From NCBI RefSeq assembly GCF_040813715.1, contig NZ_JBFOCH010000025.1: 64,000 nucleotides of DNA; one strand, 5' to 3'. Below, piece after piece: positions 25,214-37,700 of the stretch. Source of the DNA: Mesorhizobium_K marinum (lineage in GTDB: Bacteria; Pseudomonadota; Alphaproteobacteria; Rhizobiales; Rhizobiaceae). The position numbers and the translations under genes were made by a program. The first letter of the stretch is position 1, and each line of letters begins with the position of its first letter. Under the pieces are notes generated by a model. That model saw nothing but the letters and a program-made list of their open reading frames with translations, did not search any database and was not told the DNA's origin.

Positions 25214-27129
25214 CTACTCGAACGCTGTCCCGAAGACGGCGATGACGACCCCAAGCACCGCCAGCGCCAGATAGCCGGGCGCGCGCCACCGCTCGCTGCG
25301 ACTGCGCCAAGCAGCGGCCGCGGCAATCGCCGACTGCAGCGCGTAGTAGAGCGCGAAGGCGCGCGAAGCGAAACCGATGATCTGGAACACGTCCAGCGTC
25401 CAGGTGAGCACCAGTCCGACGGCGACGAGCAGCGCATAGGCCATCCGTGCCGGCACCATGCCTTTGGTCAGCTCGGCGATGAGCCCGCCCGACCCGCTGG
25501 TGTCGGCGACCGCGGCGCTGAACTGCGCGCTCAGCGCCGCGGCGACCAGCAGGACGGGCAGCACGGGCGCCACGATCTCCATCATCGAGATGATCGCCGT
25601 CTCGTTCGGCGGCTGCGGCCCGGCCGGCAGGGCGAACGCCAGGAAGCCGATATAGGTCATGTAGATCAGCGCCGAGAGGGCCTGCGCCCAGAGCATCGAG
25701 CGTATTCGAGTCGCGGCGGAATAGCTGGCGCCGAGATAGCGCGACGTTTCGAAACCCTGCACCGTGACGATCAGGCCGAAGGCCAGGGTGACGCTTGCCC
25801 AGGCCGTCAGCGCAGGCGGATGCAGCACCAGGTCGCTCGAGCCGGCCTTTGCGAAGAAATACCGGCCGAGCCCGGCCAGCAACCCGGCTATGACGGCAAG
25901 CTTGATGCCGACCGACACCTGCTCCATCCGCTCCAGCGCCTTGAAGCCGCGCGCCCAGCCGACCGCCAGGATCACGAGCAGCACGAAGCTGGTCACCAGC
26001 TTGGCGTGCAGACGATCATCGAACGGCGTGAGGCTGACGCTGAAGGCGCCGAAAAGGTTGAGGTAGTAGGCGACCGAGATGAAATAGGCGACGGCCAGCG
26101 TCCACGAGGCCGCCGCGTCAAGTCTTTCCTCCACCGCGGGCCTGTCGCCGCCGTCGCGCTCGATGACGGCGATGTTGAACCGGATGGCGCTGCCGAACGC
26201 CCAGGCCACTGCGCACAGCGCAGCCATGACCACTGGCGCATACATCCCGTAGGACGCGCCGAGGATCGGCCCGAGCACCAGAAAGCCGCTGCCGATGATG
26301 GACGCGAGCGGCGTGATCGTTGCCCGCCATGTCCGCGCCCGAGCCAGGGGNCGCCCAGCCGACCGCCAGGATCACGAGCAGCACTAAGCTGGTCACCAGC
26401 TTGGCGTGCAGACGATCATCGAACGGCGTGAGGCTGACGCTGAAAGCGCCGAAGAGATTCAGGTAGTAGGCGACCGAGATGAAATAGGCGACGGCCAGCG
26501 TCCACGAGGCCGCCGCGTCAAGTCTTTCCTCCACCGCGGGCCTGTCGCCGCCGTCGCGCTCGATGACGGCGATGTTGAACCGGATGGCGCTGCCGAACGC
26601 CCAGGCCACAACGCACAGTGCGGCCATGACCACTGGCGCATACATCCCGTAGGACGCGTCGAGGATCGGCCCGAGCACCAGAAAGCCGCTGCCGATGATG
26701 GACGCGAGCGGCGTGATCGTCGCCCGCCATGTCCGTGCCCGAGCCAGGGGCGGATAGAGGAGAAGGGCGCCAGCCGCCGCTGCGACGACCAGAACGAGGA
26801 GGTCCTGCGCGCCTGGCATCACCCGCAGCGCACGGGTCTGTGCAGGACCCGCTTCCCGCAGTGCGCCCGGCCGGAGCGCTCGGCAATCATTGCCAGCGCN
26901 NNNNNNNNNNNNNNNNNNNNNNNNNNNNNNNNGCCATGACCACTGGCGCATACATCCCGTAGGACGCGCCGAGGATCGGCCCGAGCACCAGAAAGCCGCT
27001 GCCGATGATGGACGCGAGCGGCGTGATCGTTGCCCGCCATGTCCGCGCCCGAGCCAGGGGTGGATAGAGGAGAAGGGCGCCAGCCGCCGCTGCGACGACC
27101 AGAACGAGGAGGTCCTGCGCGCCTGGCAT
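25214..27129 (-). CDS. APC-type amino acid/amine permease (fragmented by assembly duplications)
   Basis: Translation gives a hydrophobic protein with about 11 membrane segments, starting MPGAQDLLVLVVAAAAGALL and passing through TPLASIIGSGFLVLGPILGA (the APC-type first-helix GSGF motif) to VLGVVIAVFGTAFE. Two contig-end overlaps break it: 25952-26350 repeats at 26352-26750, and 26623-26899 repeats at 26933-27209 across a 33-N gap. Removing one copy of each (400 and 310 bp) leaves exactly 402 codons, so the gene is probably intact at 401 aa. It converges on the mttB-like gene and may import that enzyme's substrate; the ligand is unknown. Confidence 0.65.
26900..26932. other. Assembly gap (33 N) inside the permease gene
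   Basis: The sequence after the N run (from 26933) repeats that starting at 26623, so the gap joins overlapping contig ends rather than hiding new sequence. Confidence 0.95.
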
Positions 27130-27228
27130 CACCCGCAGCGCACGGGTCTGTGCAGGACCCGCTTCCCGCAGTGCGCCCGGCCGGAGCGCTCGGCAATCAT
27201 TGCCAGCGCTCGGCCGCTTCGCGCGTCA

Positions 27229-29031
27229 TCAGTGATTGTCGCGCGGGACGCCTCCGACCTGCGCGACCCGCTGGTACTTCACGGCCGGCTTCAGCACCAT
27301 GCCCTGGTCGAACTGGTCGACCATGCCGCGCTGGATTTCCTGCCACGGCGTCTGGTGCTTCGGATAGTGGAAACCGCCATTGCCGTTGAGCTTGGCGCGC
27401 CGCGCCGCCAGTTCCTCGTCCGAAATCAGGATGTTGGCCGTGCCCTTCCTGAGATCGATGCGCACGCGGTCCCCGGTCTTCAGTAGCGCAAGGCCGCCGC
27501 CGACCGCCGCTTCCGGCGACGCGTTCAGGATCGAGGGCGTGCCGGATGTGCCCGACTGCCGGCCGTCGCCGATGCAGGGAAGCGAGTGGACGCCCTTCTT
27601 GATCAGGTACGCCGGCGGCTGCATGTTGACGACCTCGGCGCCGCCCGGGTAGCCGACGGGCCCGGCGCCGCGCATGAACAGGATGGTGTGCTCGTCGATT
27701 CCCTCAGCCGGGTCGTCGATACGGGCGTGGTAGTCTTCCGGCCCCTCGAACACGGCCGCCTTGCCCTCGAACGCATCGGGGTCGGCGGAGTTCGACAGGT
27801 AGCGATCACGGAACTCCTTGGAGATCACGCTGGTCTTCATGATGGCGCTGTCGAACAGATTGCCCTTGAGGTTGATGAAGCCGGCGTCCCGCATCAGCGG
27901 CTCGGCTGCCGTCCGGATCACCTTGGCGTCGAGGTTCTGCGCGTTGGCGCAATTCTCGCCCATGGTCTTGCCGTTGACCGTCAGCGCATTCGGGTGCGGC
28001 AGCAGGTTTGCCTTCATCAATTCGGCAACAACCGCAGGCACACCACCCGCGTGGTGGTAGTCCTCGCCGAGATACTCGCCGGCCGGCTGCAGGTTGACCA
28101 GCAGCGGAACATGATGGCCGATCGCCTGCCAGTCGTCGTTGTCGAGCGCAACGCCGAGGTGCCGGGCGACCGCGTTGAGGTGGATCGGCGCGTTGGTGGA
28201 GCCGCCAATGGCCGAGTTGACGACGATGGCGTTTTCGAACGCCTCGCGCGTCATGATGTCGGAGGGCTTCAGGTCCTCGTGCACCATGCCGACGATGCGT
28301 TTTCCGGTCTCGTAGGAGATCTGACCGCGTTCGCGGTAGGGGGCGGGAATCGCTGCCGAGCCCGGCAGCTGCATGCCGAGCGCCTCGGCGAGGCTGTTCA
28401 TCGTCGTCGCAGTGCCCATCGTGTTGCAGTAGCCGACGGACGGCGCCGAGGACGCCACGATGTCCATGAACTCGTCATAGCCGATTTCGCCCGCCGAAAG
28501 GCGCTGGCGCGAATCCCAGACGACAGTGCCCGAGCCGGTGCGCTTGCCGTGGTGCCAGCCGTTCAGCATCGGCCCGACCGACAGCGCGATCGCCGGGATA
28601 TTGACGGTGGCCGCCGCCATCAGCAGCGCCGGCGTCGTCTTGTCGCAGCCGATGGTGAGCACGACGCCGTCGAGCGGGTAGCCGTAGAGAACCTCGACGA
28701 GGCTGAGATAGGCAAGGTTGCGGTCGAGCGCCGCGGTGGGGCGCTTGCCGGTCTCCTGGATCGGATGGCAGGGGAATTCGAAGGGTACGCCGCCGGCCGC
28801 CTCGATGCCCGCGCGGACGCGCTTCGCCAGTTCCAGGTGGTGACGGTTGCAGGGAGAAAGGTCCGAGCCGGTCTGCGCGATGCCGATCAGCGGCTTGCCC
28901 GACTGCAGTTCTTCCCGCGTGAGGCCGAAATTCAGGTAGCGCTCGAGATAGAGCGCGGTCATGCCAGGATTGTCGGGGTTGTTGAACCATTCCTGGGAAC
29001 GGAATTTCTTCTTGGTGGTCGGGCCTGACAT
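27229..29031 (-). CDS. IlvD/Edd-family dehydratase, sugar-acid (pentonate/xylonate) type
   Basis: A 600-aa Fe-S dehydratase. Family landmarks are GSDLSPCNRHHLELA, the cluster region TIGCDKTTPALLMAAATVN, GTMGTATTMN (here CNTMGTATTMNSLAEALGM), NSAIGGSTNAPIHL and the C-terminal GRQSGTSGTPSILNASPEA. The length and the HGKRTGSGT segment fit the branch acting on sugar acids (xylonate, arabonate and similar) rather than housekeeping IlvD. ATG 29031 has a CCGGAG site. A GntR-type palindrome lies 66 bp upstream. No other sugar-acid genes are adjacent, so the exact substrate is uncertain. Confidence 0.8.
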   Translation of the reverse strand: MSGPTTKKKFRSQEWFNNPDNPGMTALYLERYLNFGLTREELQSGKPLIGIAQTGSDLSPCNRHHLELAKRVRAGIEAAGGVPFEFPCHPIQETGKRPTAALDRNLAYLSLVEVLYGYPLDGVVLTIGCDKTTPALLMAAATVNIPAIALSVGPMLNGWHHGKRTGSGTVVWDSRQRLSAGEIGYDEFMDIVASSAPSVGYCNTMGTATTMNSLAEALGMQLPGSAAIPAPYRERGQISYETGKRIVGMVHEDLKPSDIMTREAFENAIVVNSAIGGSTNAPIHLNAVARHLGVALDNDDWQAIGHHVPLLVNLQPAGEYLGEDYHHAGGVPAVVAELMKANLLPHPNALTVNGKTMGENCANAQNLDAKVIRTAAEPLMRDAGFINLKGNLFDSAIMKTSVISKEFRDRYLSNSADPDAFEGKAAVFEGPEDYHARIDDPAEGIDEHTILFMRGAGPVGYPGGAEVVNMQPPAYLIKKGVHSLPCIGDGRQSGTSGTPSILNASPEAAVGGGLALLKTGDRVRIDLRKGTANILISDEELAARRAKLNGNGGFHYPKHQTPWQEIQRGMVDQFDQGMVLKPAVKYQRVAQVGGVPRDNH

Positions 29032-29096
29032 CGAAAGTCTCCGGAACTGCCTGCGTGCATCGATATGCCAACACCCGGAAAGCGGCAAGGGGTCTT

Positions 29097-29107
29097 TTGT
29101 CAGACAA
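29097..29107. promoter_or_regulatory. GntR/FadR-type operator candidate upstream of the dehydratase
   Basis: TTGTCAGACAA is a perfect palindrome about a central A and fits the TnGTnnnACnA consensus of FadR-subfamily GntR regulators, which commonly control sugar-acid catabolism. It lies in the divergent region, 66 bp from the dehydratase start. No such regulator is encoded within this window. Confidence 0.5.
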
Positions 29108-29218
29108 ATGCATATTGGGTTGCCGTAGCGCGGAATCCGCGTTGCCCGGCAGGGGAATGGACAGCCGAACCCTGCTGGGCTACGCCAGACCGGTGAGCTT
29201 TTGGATCGGAGGAGTTCG

Positions 29219-29798
29219 ATGGCCCTGAACATGGACGGCGAGGAGCGCATCGAGGCTCCCATCGCAAAGGTGTGGGAGGCGCTGAACGACCCGGAGGTCC
29301 TCAAGGCCAGCATTCCGGGCTGCCAGTCGCTGGAAAAGACGGCCGACAACGAGTTGGCCGCGGTGGTTGTCCTCAAGGTCGGTCCCATCAAGGCGACGTT
29401 CAACGGCGCGGTGACGCTCTNAGGTCCTGAAGGCCAGCATTCCGGGCTGCCAATCACTGGAAAAGACGGCCGACAACGAGTTGGCCGCGGTGGTTGTCCT
29501 CAAGGTCGGTCCCATCAAGGCGACGTTCAACGGCGCGGTGACGCTCTCCAACCTCAACCCCCCGAACGGCTACACGATTTCGGGCGAAGGCAAGGGCGGC
29601 ATCGCCGGCTTCGCCAAGGGCGGCGCGGACGTGACGCTCGTCGAGGACGGGCCGGACGCGACGATCCTGAAATACACCGCCAATGCCGACGTCGGCGGCA
29701 AGATCGCGCAACTCGGCAGCCGCCTCATCGAGTCGACCTCGAAGAAGCTTGCCGGCCAGTTCTTCTCCACCTTCGGGGAGAAGGTCGGCTCCGCCTGA
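29219..29798 (+). CDS. coxG: CoxG-like SRPBCC-domain protein (split by an assembly duplication)
   Basis: The protein starts MALNMDGEERIEAPIAKVWE and ends STFGEKVGSA, with the CoxG-type segments LNDPEVLKASIPGCQSLEK and LKVGPIKATFNGAVTL. CoxG proteins are START-like domain proteins linked to membrane recruitment or maturation of CO dehydrogenase-type molybdoenzymes. No cox genes are nearby, so it is an orphan. A duplication (29295-29420 repeated at 29422-29547 around an N at 29421) shifts the frame; removing 127 bp gives a normal 150-aa protein. ATG 29219 follows a GGAGGAG site. Confidence 0.75.
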
Positions 29799-29804
29799 CG
29801 TTCC

Positions 29805-31212
29805 CTATTCGAAGATGATCGCCGGGGCCGACCCTTCGGCCCTGACCTTCTCCTCGCCGATCCGCGCCCAGACCTTGGCGGCGATGTCGCGATAGATCGC
29901 GGCTTCCTGCCCATCGGGCTTCGACACCACGACCGGCTCGCCCGAATCCGACGTCTCGCGGATACCCATCTGCAGCGGAACTTCGCCGAGGAAGGTCACG
30001 CCGAGACGCTCGGCCTCCTTCCTCGCGCCGCCGTGGCCGAAGATGTCGTAGCGCTTGCCGGTGTCGGGCGCGATGAAATAGCTCATGTTCTCGACGATGC
30101 CGAGCAGGGGCACATCGACCTTCCTGAACATGTTCAGTCCCTTGCGCGCGTCGATCAGCGCGAGATCCTGCGGCGTCGAGACGATGACCGCGCCGGCGAG
30201 CGGCACCTGCTGCGCCATGGTGAGTTGCGCGTCACCTGTGCCGGGCGGCATGTCGACCACCAGTACGTCGAGTTCGCCCCATTCGACTTCGCGCAGCATC
30301 TGCGCGAGCGCCGACATGACCATCGGCCCGCGCCAGATCATGGGCGTTTCCTCGTCGACGAGGAAGCCCATCGACATGACCTTGAGGCCGTACTTCTCCA
30401 TCGGCTTCAGGACCTTGCCGTCGACGGTCTGCGGCTTGCCGCGAATGTCGAGCAGCCGCGGCATGGAGGGTCCGTAGATGTCGGCGTCGAGCACGCCGAC
30501 CCTCTGCCCGAGCGTGGCGAGGCCAAGCGCGAGGTTGATTGCCGTCGTCGACTTGCCGACGCCGCCCTTGCCCGAGGCCACCGCGATGATCGAGGCGACG
30601 CCGGGAACGCCGCGCTTGCCCTGCGACTGCGAGGCTGGAGCGCGGCCTGCATGCGGATGGGCGGACGGTGGCGCCGAGTTCTGCGCCGGCCGCGGCTGCA
30701 CAGGCGCTTCCATGCCGCCGCCCTTCTTCTCGGCCGTCAGCGCGACCATTGCGCCAGCGACGCCGGGAACCGCCTTGACGGCCCGCTCGGCTGCGGCACG
30801 CAGCGGCTCCATCTCCTGCGCCCTTTGGGCGGGCACGGTGATCGAGAAGAACACCTTCCCGTCAGCGATGAATATTTCCGAGACCAGGCCGAGATCGACG
30901 ATNTGAGTTCTGCGCCGGACGCTGCGCCGGCCGCGGCTGCACAGGCGCTTCCATGCCGCCGCCCTTCTTCTCGGCCGTCAGCGCGACCATTGCGCCAGCG
31001 ACGCCGGGAACCGCCTTGACGGCCCGCTCGGCTGCGGCACGCAGCGGCTCCATCTCCTGCGCCCTTTGGGCGGGCACGGTGATCGAGAAGAACACCTTCC
31101 CGTCAGCGATGAATATTTCCGAGACCAGGCCGAGATCGACGATGTTGCCGGTGAAGTCCGGACCGTTGACGGTCTTCAGACGCTCGAGGACGGCTTCTTT
31201 GGTAACGGACAT
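29805..31212 (-). CDS. mrp: Mrp/ApbC-family Fe-S cluster carrier ATPase (split by an assembly duplication)
   Basis: The protein has an N-terminal MIP18/DUF59 domain (LKTVNGPDFTGNIVDLGLVS), a proline- and glutamine-rich linker and a P-loop domain with the deviant Walker A ASGKGGVGKSTT, VDMPPGTGDAQLT and SYFIAPDTGKRYDIFG. It would bind and hand over Fe-S clusters in the cytosol, fitting a cell rich in Fe-S enzymes. The usual CxxC of the carrier is not apparent in the expected YFxCPxC position (SYFIAPDTG here), which occurs in some alphaproteobacterial Mrp proteins. A duplication (30676-30902 repeated at 30905-31143) breaks the frame; removal leaves about 388 aa. Confidence 0.8.
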
Positions 31213-31397
31213 GTGTTCTGGACCGGTTTCTGGACTGCCTCCCAGATAGTGCATCGCGGACCGCGAACCAAGCCGCAACCATGCGGCTCGGGCGAAGACC
31301 GAAGTCAGGCGGGCACGCAATCCGGATAAAGTTGGGGATGCAGGCGCCACCGCCCCAGGACGATTGACCTGACCGGCACAAGCCACGACATTCGGCC

Positions 31398-32297
31398 ATG
31401 ATCGACAAGCTCGAATTCTTCATCGCGCTCGCCAAGGAAGAGCATTTCGGCCGCGCCGCCGAGCAGCTCGGCATTACCCAGCCGACGCTGTCGGCCGCGA
31501 TCAAGCAACTCGAGGAGCAGCTCGGCGTCATGCTGGTCAAGCGCGGCTCGCGCTTCCAGGGGTTGACGCCGGAGGGGGAACAGGTGCTGGTCTGGGCGCG
31601 GCGCATCACCGGCGACGCGCGCACCATGCGCGAGGAAATGCGCGCCGCAAGGCACGGCCTGTCGGGTCATATCCGCATCGCCGCGATTCCGACGGCGCTG
31701 GCGATGATCCCGCGCCTGACCACGCCCTTCCGCGAGAAGCACCCCGGGGTCACATTCTCGATATTATCGAGAACTTCAATCGAGGTCCTTACCCTGCTCG
31801 GCAATTTCGACATCGACGCGGGCATCACCTATCTCGATAATGAGCCGCTCGGACGCGTCACGAGCGTGCCGCTCTATTCCGAGCGCTACCAGCTCATCAC
31901 GGCCGCCGGAAATCCCTATTCGGAGAACAAGGCGGTCACCTGGGCCGAGGTCAGCACCCTTCCGCTCTGCCTGCTCACGCCCAACATGCAGAACCGCCGC
32001 ATCATCGACCAACACCTTGCCGAAGCCGGCGTGGTCGCGAGGCCGACACTCGAGTCGAACTCCATGATCGTGCTGTTTTCCCATATCCGCACTGGAAAAT
32101 GGTCGTCGATCATGCCGCTGAACCTCACGGAGACTTTCGGATTCGCCGAGCCGATACGCGCCATCCCGATCGTCGATCCGGACGCCAGTCACACGGTCGG
32201 GCTCGTCGCCGCACCGCGCGAACCGCACACGCCGCTGGTCGCGGCGCTTCTGGACGAGGCGATGGCGCTGGCGGAAGGGTTCAGGCCACGCGCGTGA
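31398..32297 (+). CDS. fdsR: LysR-family regulator, probable activator of the fds operon
   Basis: A 299-aa LysR protein with the N-terminal winged helix (LEFFIALAKEEHFGRAAEQL, GITQPTLSAAIKQLEEQLG) and a two-lobed effector domain (GHIRIAAIPTALAMIPRL onward). It is transcribed in the same direction as the formate dehydrogenase genes that begin 136 bp downstream, with a LysR-type palindrome between. In other bacteria fds operons are governed by a LysR regulator (FdsR), so formate-linked control is likely; the assignment rests on position. Confidence 0.75.
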   Translation: MIDKLEFFIALAKEEHFGRAAEQLGITQPTLSAAIKQLEEQLGVMLVKRGSRFQGLTPEGEQVLVWARRITGDARTMREEMRAARHGLSGHIRIAAIPTALAMIPRLTTPFREKHPGVTFSILSRTSIEVLTLLGNFDIDAGITYLDNEPLGRVTSVPLYSERYQLITAAGNPYSENKAVTWAEVSTLPLCLLTPNMQNRRIIDQHLAEAGVVARPTLESNSMIVLFSHIRTGKWSSIMPLNLTETFGFAEPIRAIPIVDPDASHTVGLVAAPREPHTPLVAALLDEAMALAEGFRPRA

Positions 32298-32318
32298 TGC
32301 GATCCTGCAATTCACCAG

Positions 32319-32341
32319 ATTGATAGAGAAAATCTATCAAT
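32319..32341. promoter_or_regulatory. LysR-type operator upstream of fdsG
   Basis: Perfect 9-bp inverted arms ATTGATAGA (32319-32327) and TCTATCAAT (32333-32341) flank a 5-bp spacer. The core ATAG-N7-CTAT meets the T-N11-A rule of LysR boxes. It lies 22 bp after the LysR stop and 93 bp before fdsG, a suitable position for activating the fds promoter. An alternative reading as a terminator is weaker, as no T tract follows. Confidence 0.6.
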
Positions 32342-32433
32342 CAACGAAACGGCTTTATTGATTCGGCCATATTCCTCTGGTTCCATAGTGGCTTGGCGAT
32401 CAATTCGCTCGATAGGGAGGGCGCTGCCTGGCC

Positions 32434-32903
32434 ATGCAGCACGCAAGTACCGACATCGCATCGCGGACGGCCGCGGTCGTCAACGACCTCAAGGGCCTGG
32501 AAGGTCCTTTGCTGCCCATACTGCACGGCATCCAGGACGAGTTCGGCTACGTGCCGGGCGAAAGCCTCCCCGTCATCGCCGACCTGCTGAACCTGTCGAG
32601 GGCGGAGGTGCACGGCGTCGTCACGTTCTACCACGACTACCGCAAGCATCCGGCCGGGCGCCACGTACTGAAACTCTGCCGCGCCGAAGCGTGCCAGTCG
32701 ATGGGCGGCGACGCGCTGGCGGCAAGGATGCAGCAATTGCTCGGCATCGGTTTCCACGAGACGACGAAGGACGGGGCCGTGACGCTCGAGCCGGTCTACT
32801 GCCTGGGGCTTTGCGCCTGCGCGCCGTCGGCGATGCTGGACGGCGAGGTGATCGGCCGACTCGACGCCGACAAGGTCGAAGAGATCGCCGCGGAGGTGCG
32901 CCT

Positions 32904-32907
<4 letters not shown>
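32434..32907 (+). CDS. fdsG: Formate dehydrogenase gamma subunit FdsG
   Basis: A 157-aa NuoE-like protein with a thioredoxin-fold [2Fe-2S] site: the first cysteine pair in CRAEACQSMGG and the second in CLGLCACAPS. It carries electrons between the FdsA and FdsB subunits of NAD-dependent formate dehydrogenase. The HGVVTFYHDYRKHPAGRH stretch is typical of the family. Its TGA overlaps the fdsB GTG start (GTGA). The ribosome site GGGAGG is rather far (about 13 nt) from the ATG. Confidence 0.92.
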
Positions 32908-34765
<1,858 letters not shown>

Positions 34766-34774
34766 GAGCGGACC

Positions 34775-37700
34775 ATGAACGTCAAGCCAGAGTTCGCATC
34801 GCTCGTCCAGGAAACCGACTACGGCACGCCCGCATCGCGGTCTGAAAAGACGGTGACGCTGACCGTCGACGGCCGTTCGATCACCGTGCCCGAGGGTACG
34901 TCGATCATGCGCGCTTCGATGGAAGCCGGCGTCGAGATCCCGAAGCTTTGCGCCACAGACATGATCGACGCCTTCGGGTCCTGCCGCGTCTGCCTGGTCG
35001 AGATCGAGGGACGCGGCGGCACGCCGGCATCCTGCACGACGCCAGTCGGCGAAGGCATGGTCGTGCACACCCAGTCCGACCGGCTCGACGCGATCCGGCG
35101 CGGCGTCATGGAACTCTACGTTTCCGACCATCCCTCGGCCTGGAGCGGACCGGGCAGCGCAGGTGCAGGCACCGGCGCCAGCGAGTTCGACCAGGTGGTC
35201 GCCTCGGTTGGCCTGGCGGAAAACCGCTACGGCCTCGATGGCCGCAACCACGTTCAGGCGGATGCCGGCGTCGCGCCGGGCCACGGCTCGCTGATGGTCG
35301 ACTACATCGCTCGCGACGAATCGAACCCGTACTTCACCTATGACCCCGCGCAGTGCATCGTCTGCTCGCGTTGCGTGCGCGCCTGCGAAGAAGTGCAGGG
35401 CACCTTCGCGCTCACCATCGAGGGCCGCGGCTTCGAGAGCCGCATGGCGGCNCGACCTGGCGGAAAACCGCTATGGCCTCGATGGCCGCAACCACGTTCA
35501 GGCGGATGCCGGCGTCGCGCCGGGCCACGGCTCGCTGATGGTCGACTACATCGCTCGCGACGAATCGAACCCGTACTTCACCTATGACCCCGCGCAGTGC
35601 ATCGTCTGCTCGCGTTGCGTGCGCGCCTGCGAAGAAGTGCAGGGCACCTTCGCGCTCACCATCGAGGGCCGCGGCTTCGAGAGCCGCATGGCGGCCGGCA
35701 TGCACGAGCCGTTCCTCGAAAGCGAATGCGTGTCCTGCGGCGCCTGCGTGCAGGCCTGCCCTACCGACGCGCTGCGCGAGAAGACCGTTCTCGAAAAGGG
35801 CATGCCCGATCGCTCGGTGGTGACGACCTGCGCCTATTGCGGCGTCGGCTGCTCGTTCAAGGCCGAAATGAAAGGCGACGAGGTCGTGCGCATGGTGCCG
35901 TGGAAGGACGGCAAGGCGAACCGCGGCCACTCCTGCGTCAAGGGCCGCTTCGCCTGGGGCTACACCACCCACAAGGAACGCATCCTGAACCCGATGGTGC
36001 GCGAGAAGATCACCGATCCGTGGCGCGAGGTCTCCTGGGACGAGGCGTTCCGGCACATCGCCGGCGAGTTCCGCCGCATCCAGTACCAGTATGGCAAGGG
36101 CGCCGTCGGCGGCATCACCTCGTCGCGCTGCACCAACGAGGAAACCTACCTCGTCCAGAAGCTTGTCCGGCAGGGCTTCGGCAACAACAACGTCGACACC
36201 TGCGCGCGCGTCTGCCATTCGCCGACGGGCTACGGGCTCGGCCAGACCTACGGCACCTCGGCCGGCACGCAGGACTTCGATTCGGTCGAGCACACCGACG
36301 TCGCGATGGTGATCGGCGCCAATCCGGTTTCGGCGCATCCGGTGTTCGCGTCGCGGCTGAAGAAGCGGCTGCGCAAGGGGGCCAGGCTCATCGTCCTCGA
36401 TCCGCGCCGCACGGAGATGGTCAAGGCGCCGCACATGGAGGCGGACTACCACCTGCCGCTGAAGCCCGGCACCAACGTCGCGGTGGTGACGGCGCTGGCG
36501 CATGTCGTCGTGACCGAGGGCCTGTTCGACGAGGCCTTCATCCGCGAGCGCTGCGACTGGGACGAATTCCAGGACTACGTTTCGTTCGTGTCCGACCCGC
36601 GCCACAGCCCTGAAGAAGTCGAGAAGCTGTGCGGCGTGCCGGCGGACGATATCCGCGGCGCGGCGAGGCTCTACGCCACCGGCGGCAACGGTGCGATCTA
36701 CTACGGGCTCGGCGTCACCGAGCACAGCCAGGGCTCGACCACCGTCATCGCCATCGCCAACCTCGCCATGCTGACCGGCAACATCGGCCGGCCGGGCGTC
36801 GGCGTGAACCCGCTGCGCGGCCAGAACAACGTGCAGGGCTCGTGCGACATGGGCTCGTTCCCGCACGAGTTGCCGGGCTACCGCCACATCTCGGGCGACG
36901 CGACGCGCGAGATCTACGAGAGCCTTTGGGGCGTGAAGCTCGACAACGAGCCGGGCCTGCGCATCCCCAACATGCTGGACGCCGCCGTCGAAGGCACGTT
37001 CATGGGCCTCTATATCCAGGGCGAGGACATCCTGCAGTCCGACCCGGACACCAAGCACGTCTCGGCGGGCCTCGCCGCGATGGAATGCGTCNTGACCCGG
37101 ACACCAAGCACGTCTCTGCAGGCCTCGCCGCGATGGAATGCGTCGTCGTTCACGACCTCTTCCTCAACGAGACCGCAAACTACGCCCACGTCTTCCTGCC
37201 CGGCTCGACCTTCCTCGAGAAGGACGGCACCTTCACCAACGCCGAGCGCCGCATCAACCGCGTGCGCAAGGTGATGGAGCCGAAATGCGAGTATGCCGAC
37301 TGGGAGACCACGCAGAAGCTCGCCCAGGCGATCGGACTCGACTGGAACTACCAGCACCCGTCCGAGATCATGGACGAAATCGCCCGGACCACGCCGACCT
37401 TCGCGAACGTCTCCTACGAATTCCTCGACAAGATGGGCTCGGTGCAATGGCCGTGCAACGACAAGGCGCCCGAGGGCACGCCGATCATGCATATCGGCGG
37501 CTTCGTGCGCGGCAAGGGCAAGTTCATCCGCACCGAGTATGTGGCGANCAACGTCTCCTACGAATTACTCGACAAGATGGGCTCGGTACAATGGCCGTGC
37601 AACGACAAGGCGCCCGAGGGCACGCCGATCATGCATATCGGCGGCTTCGTGCGCGGCAAGGGCAAGTTCATCCGCACCGAGTATGTGGCGACTGACGAAA

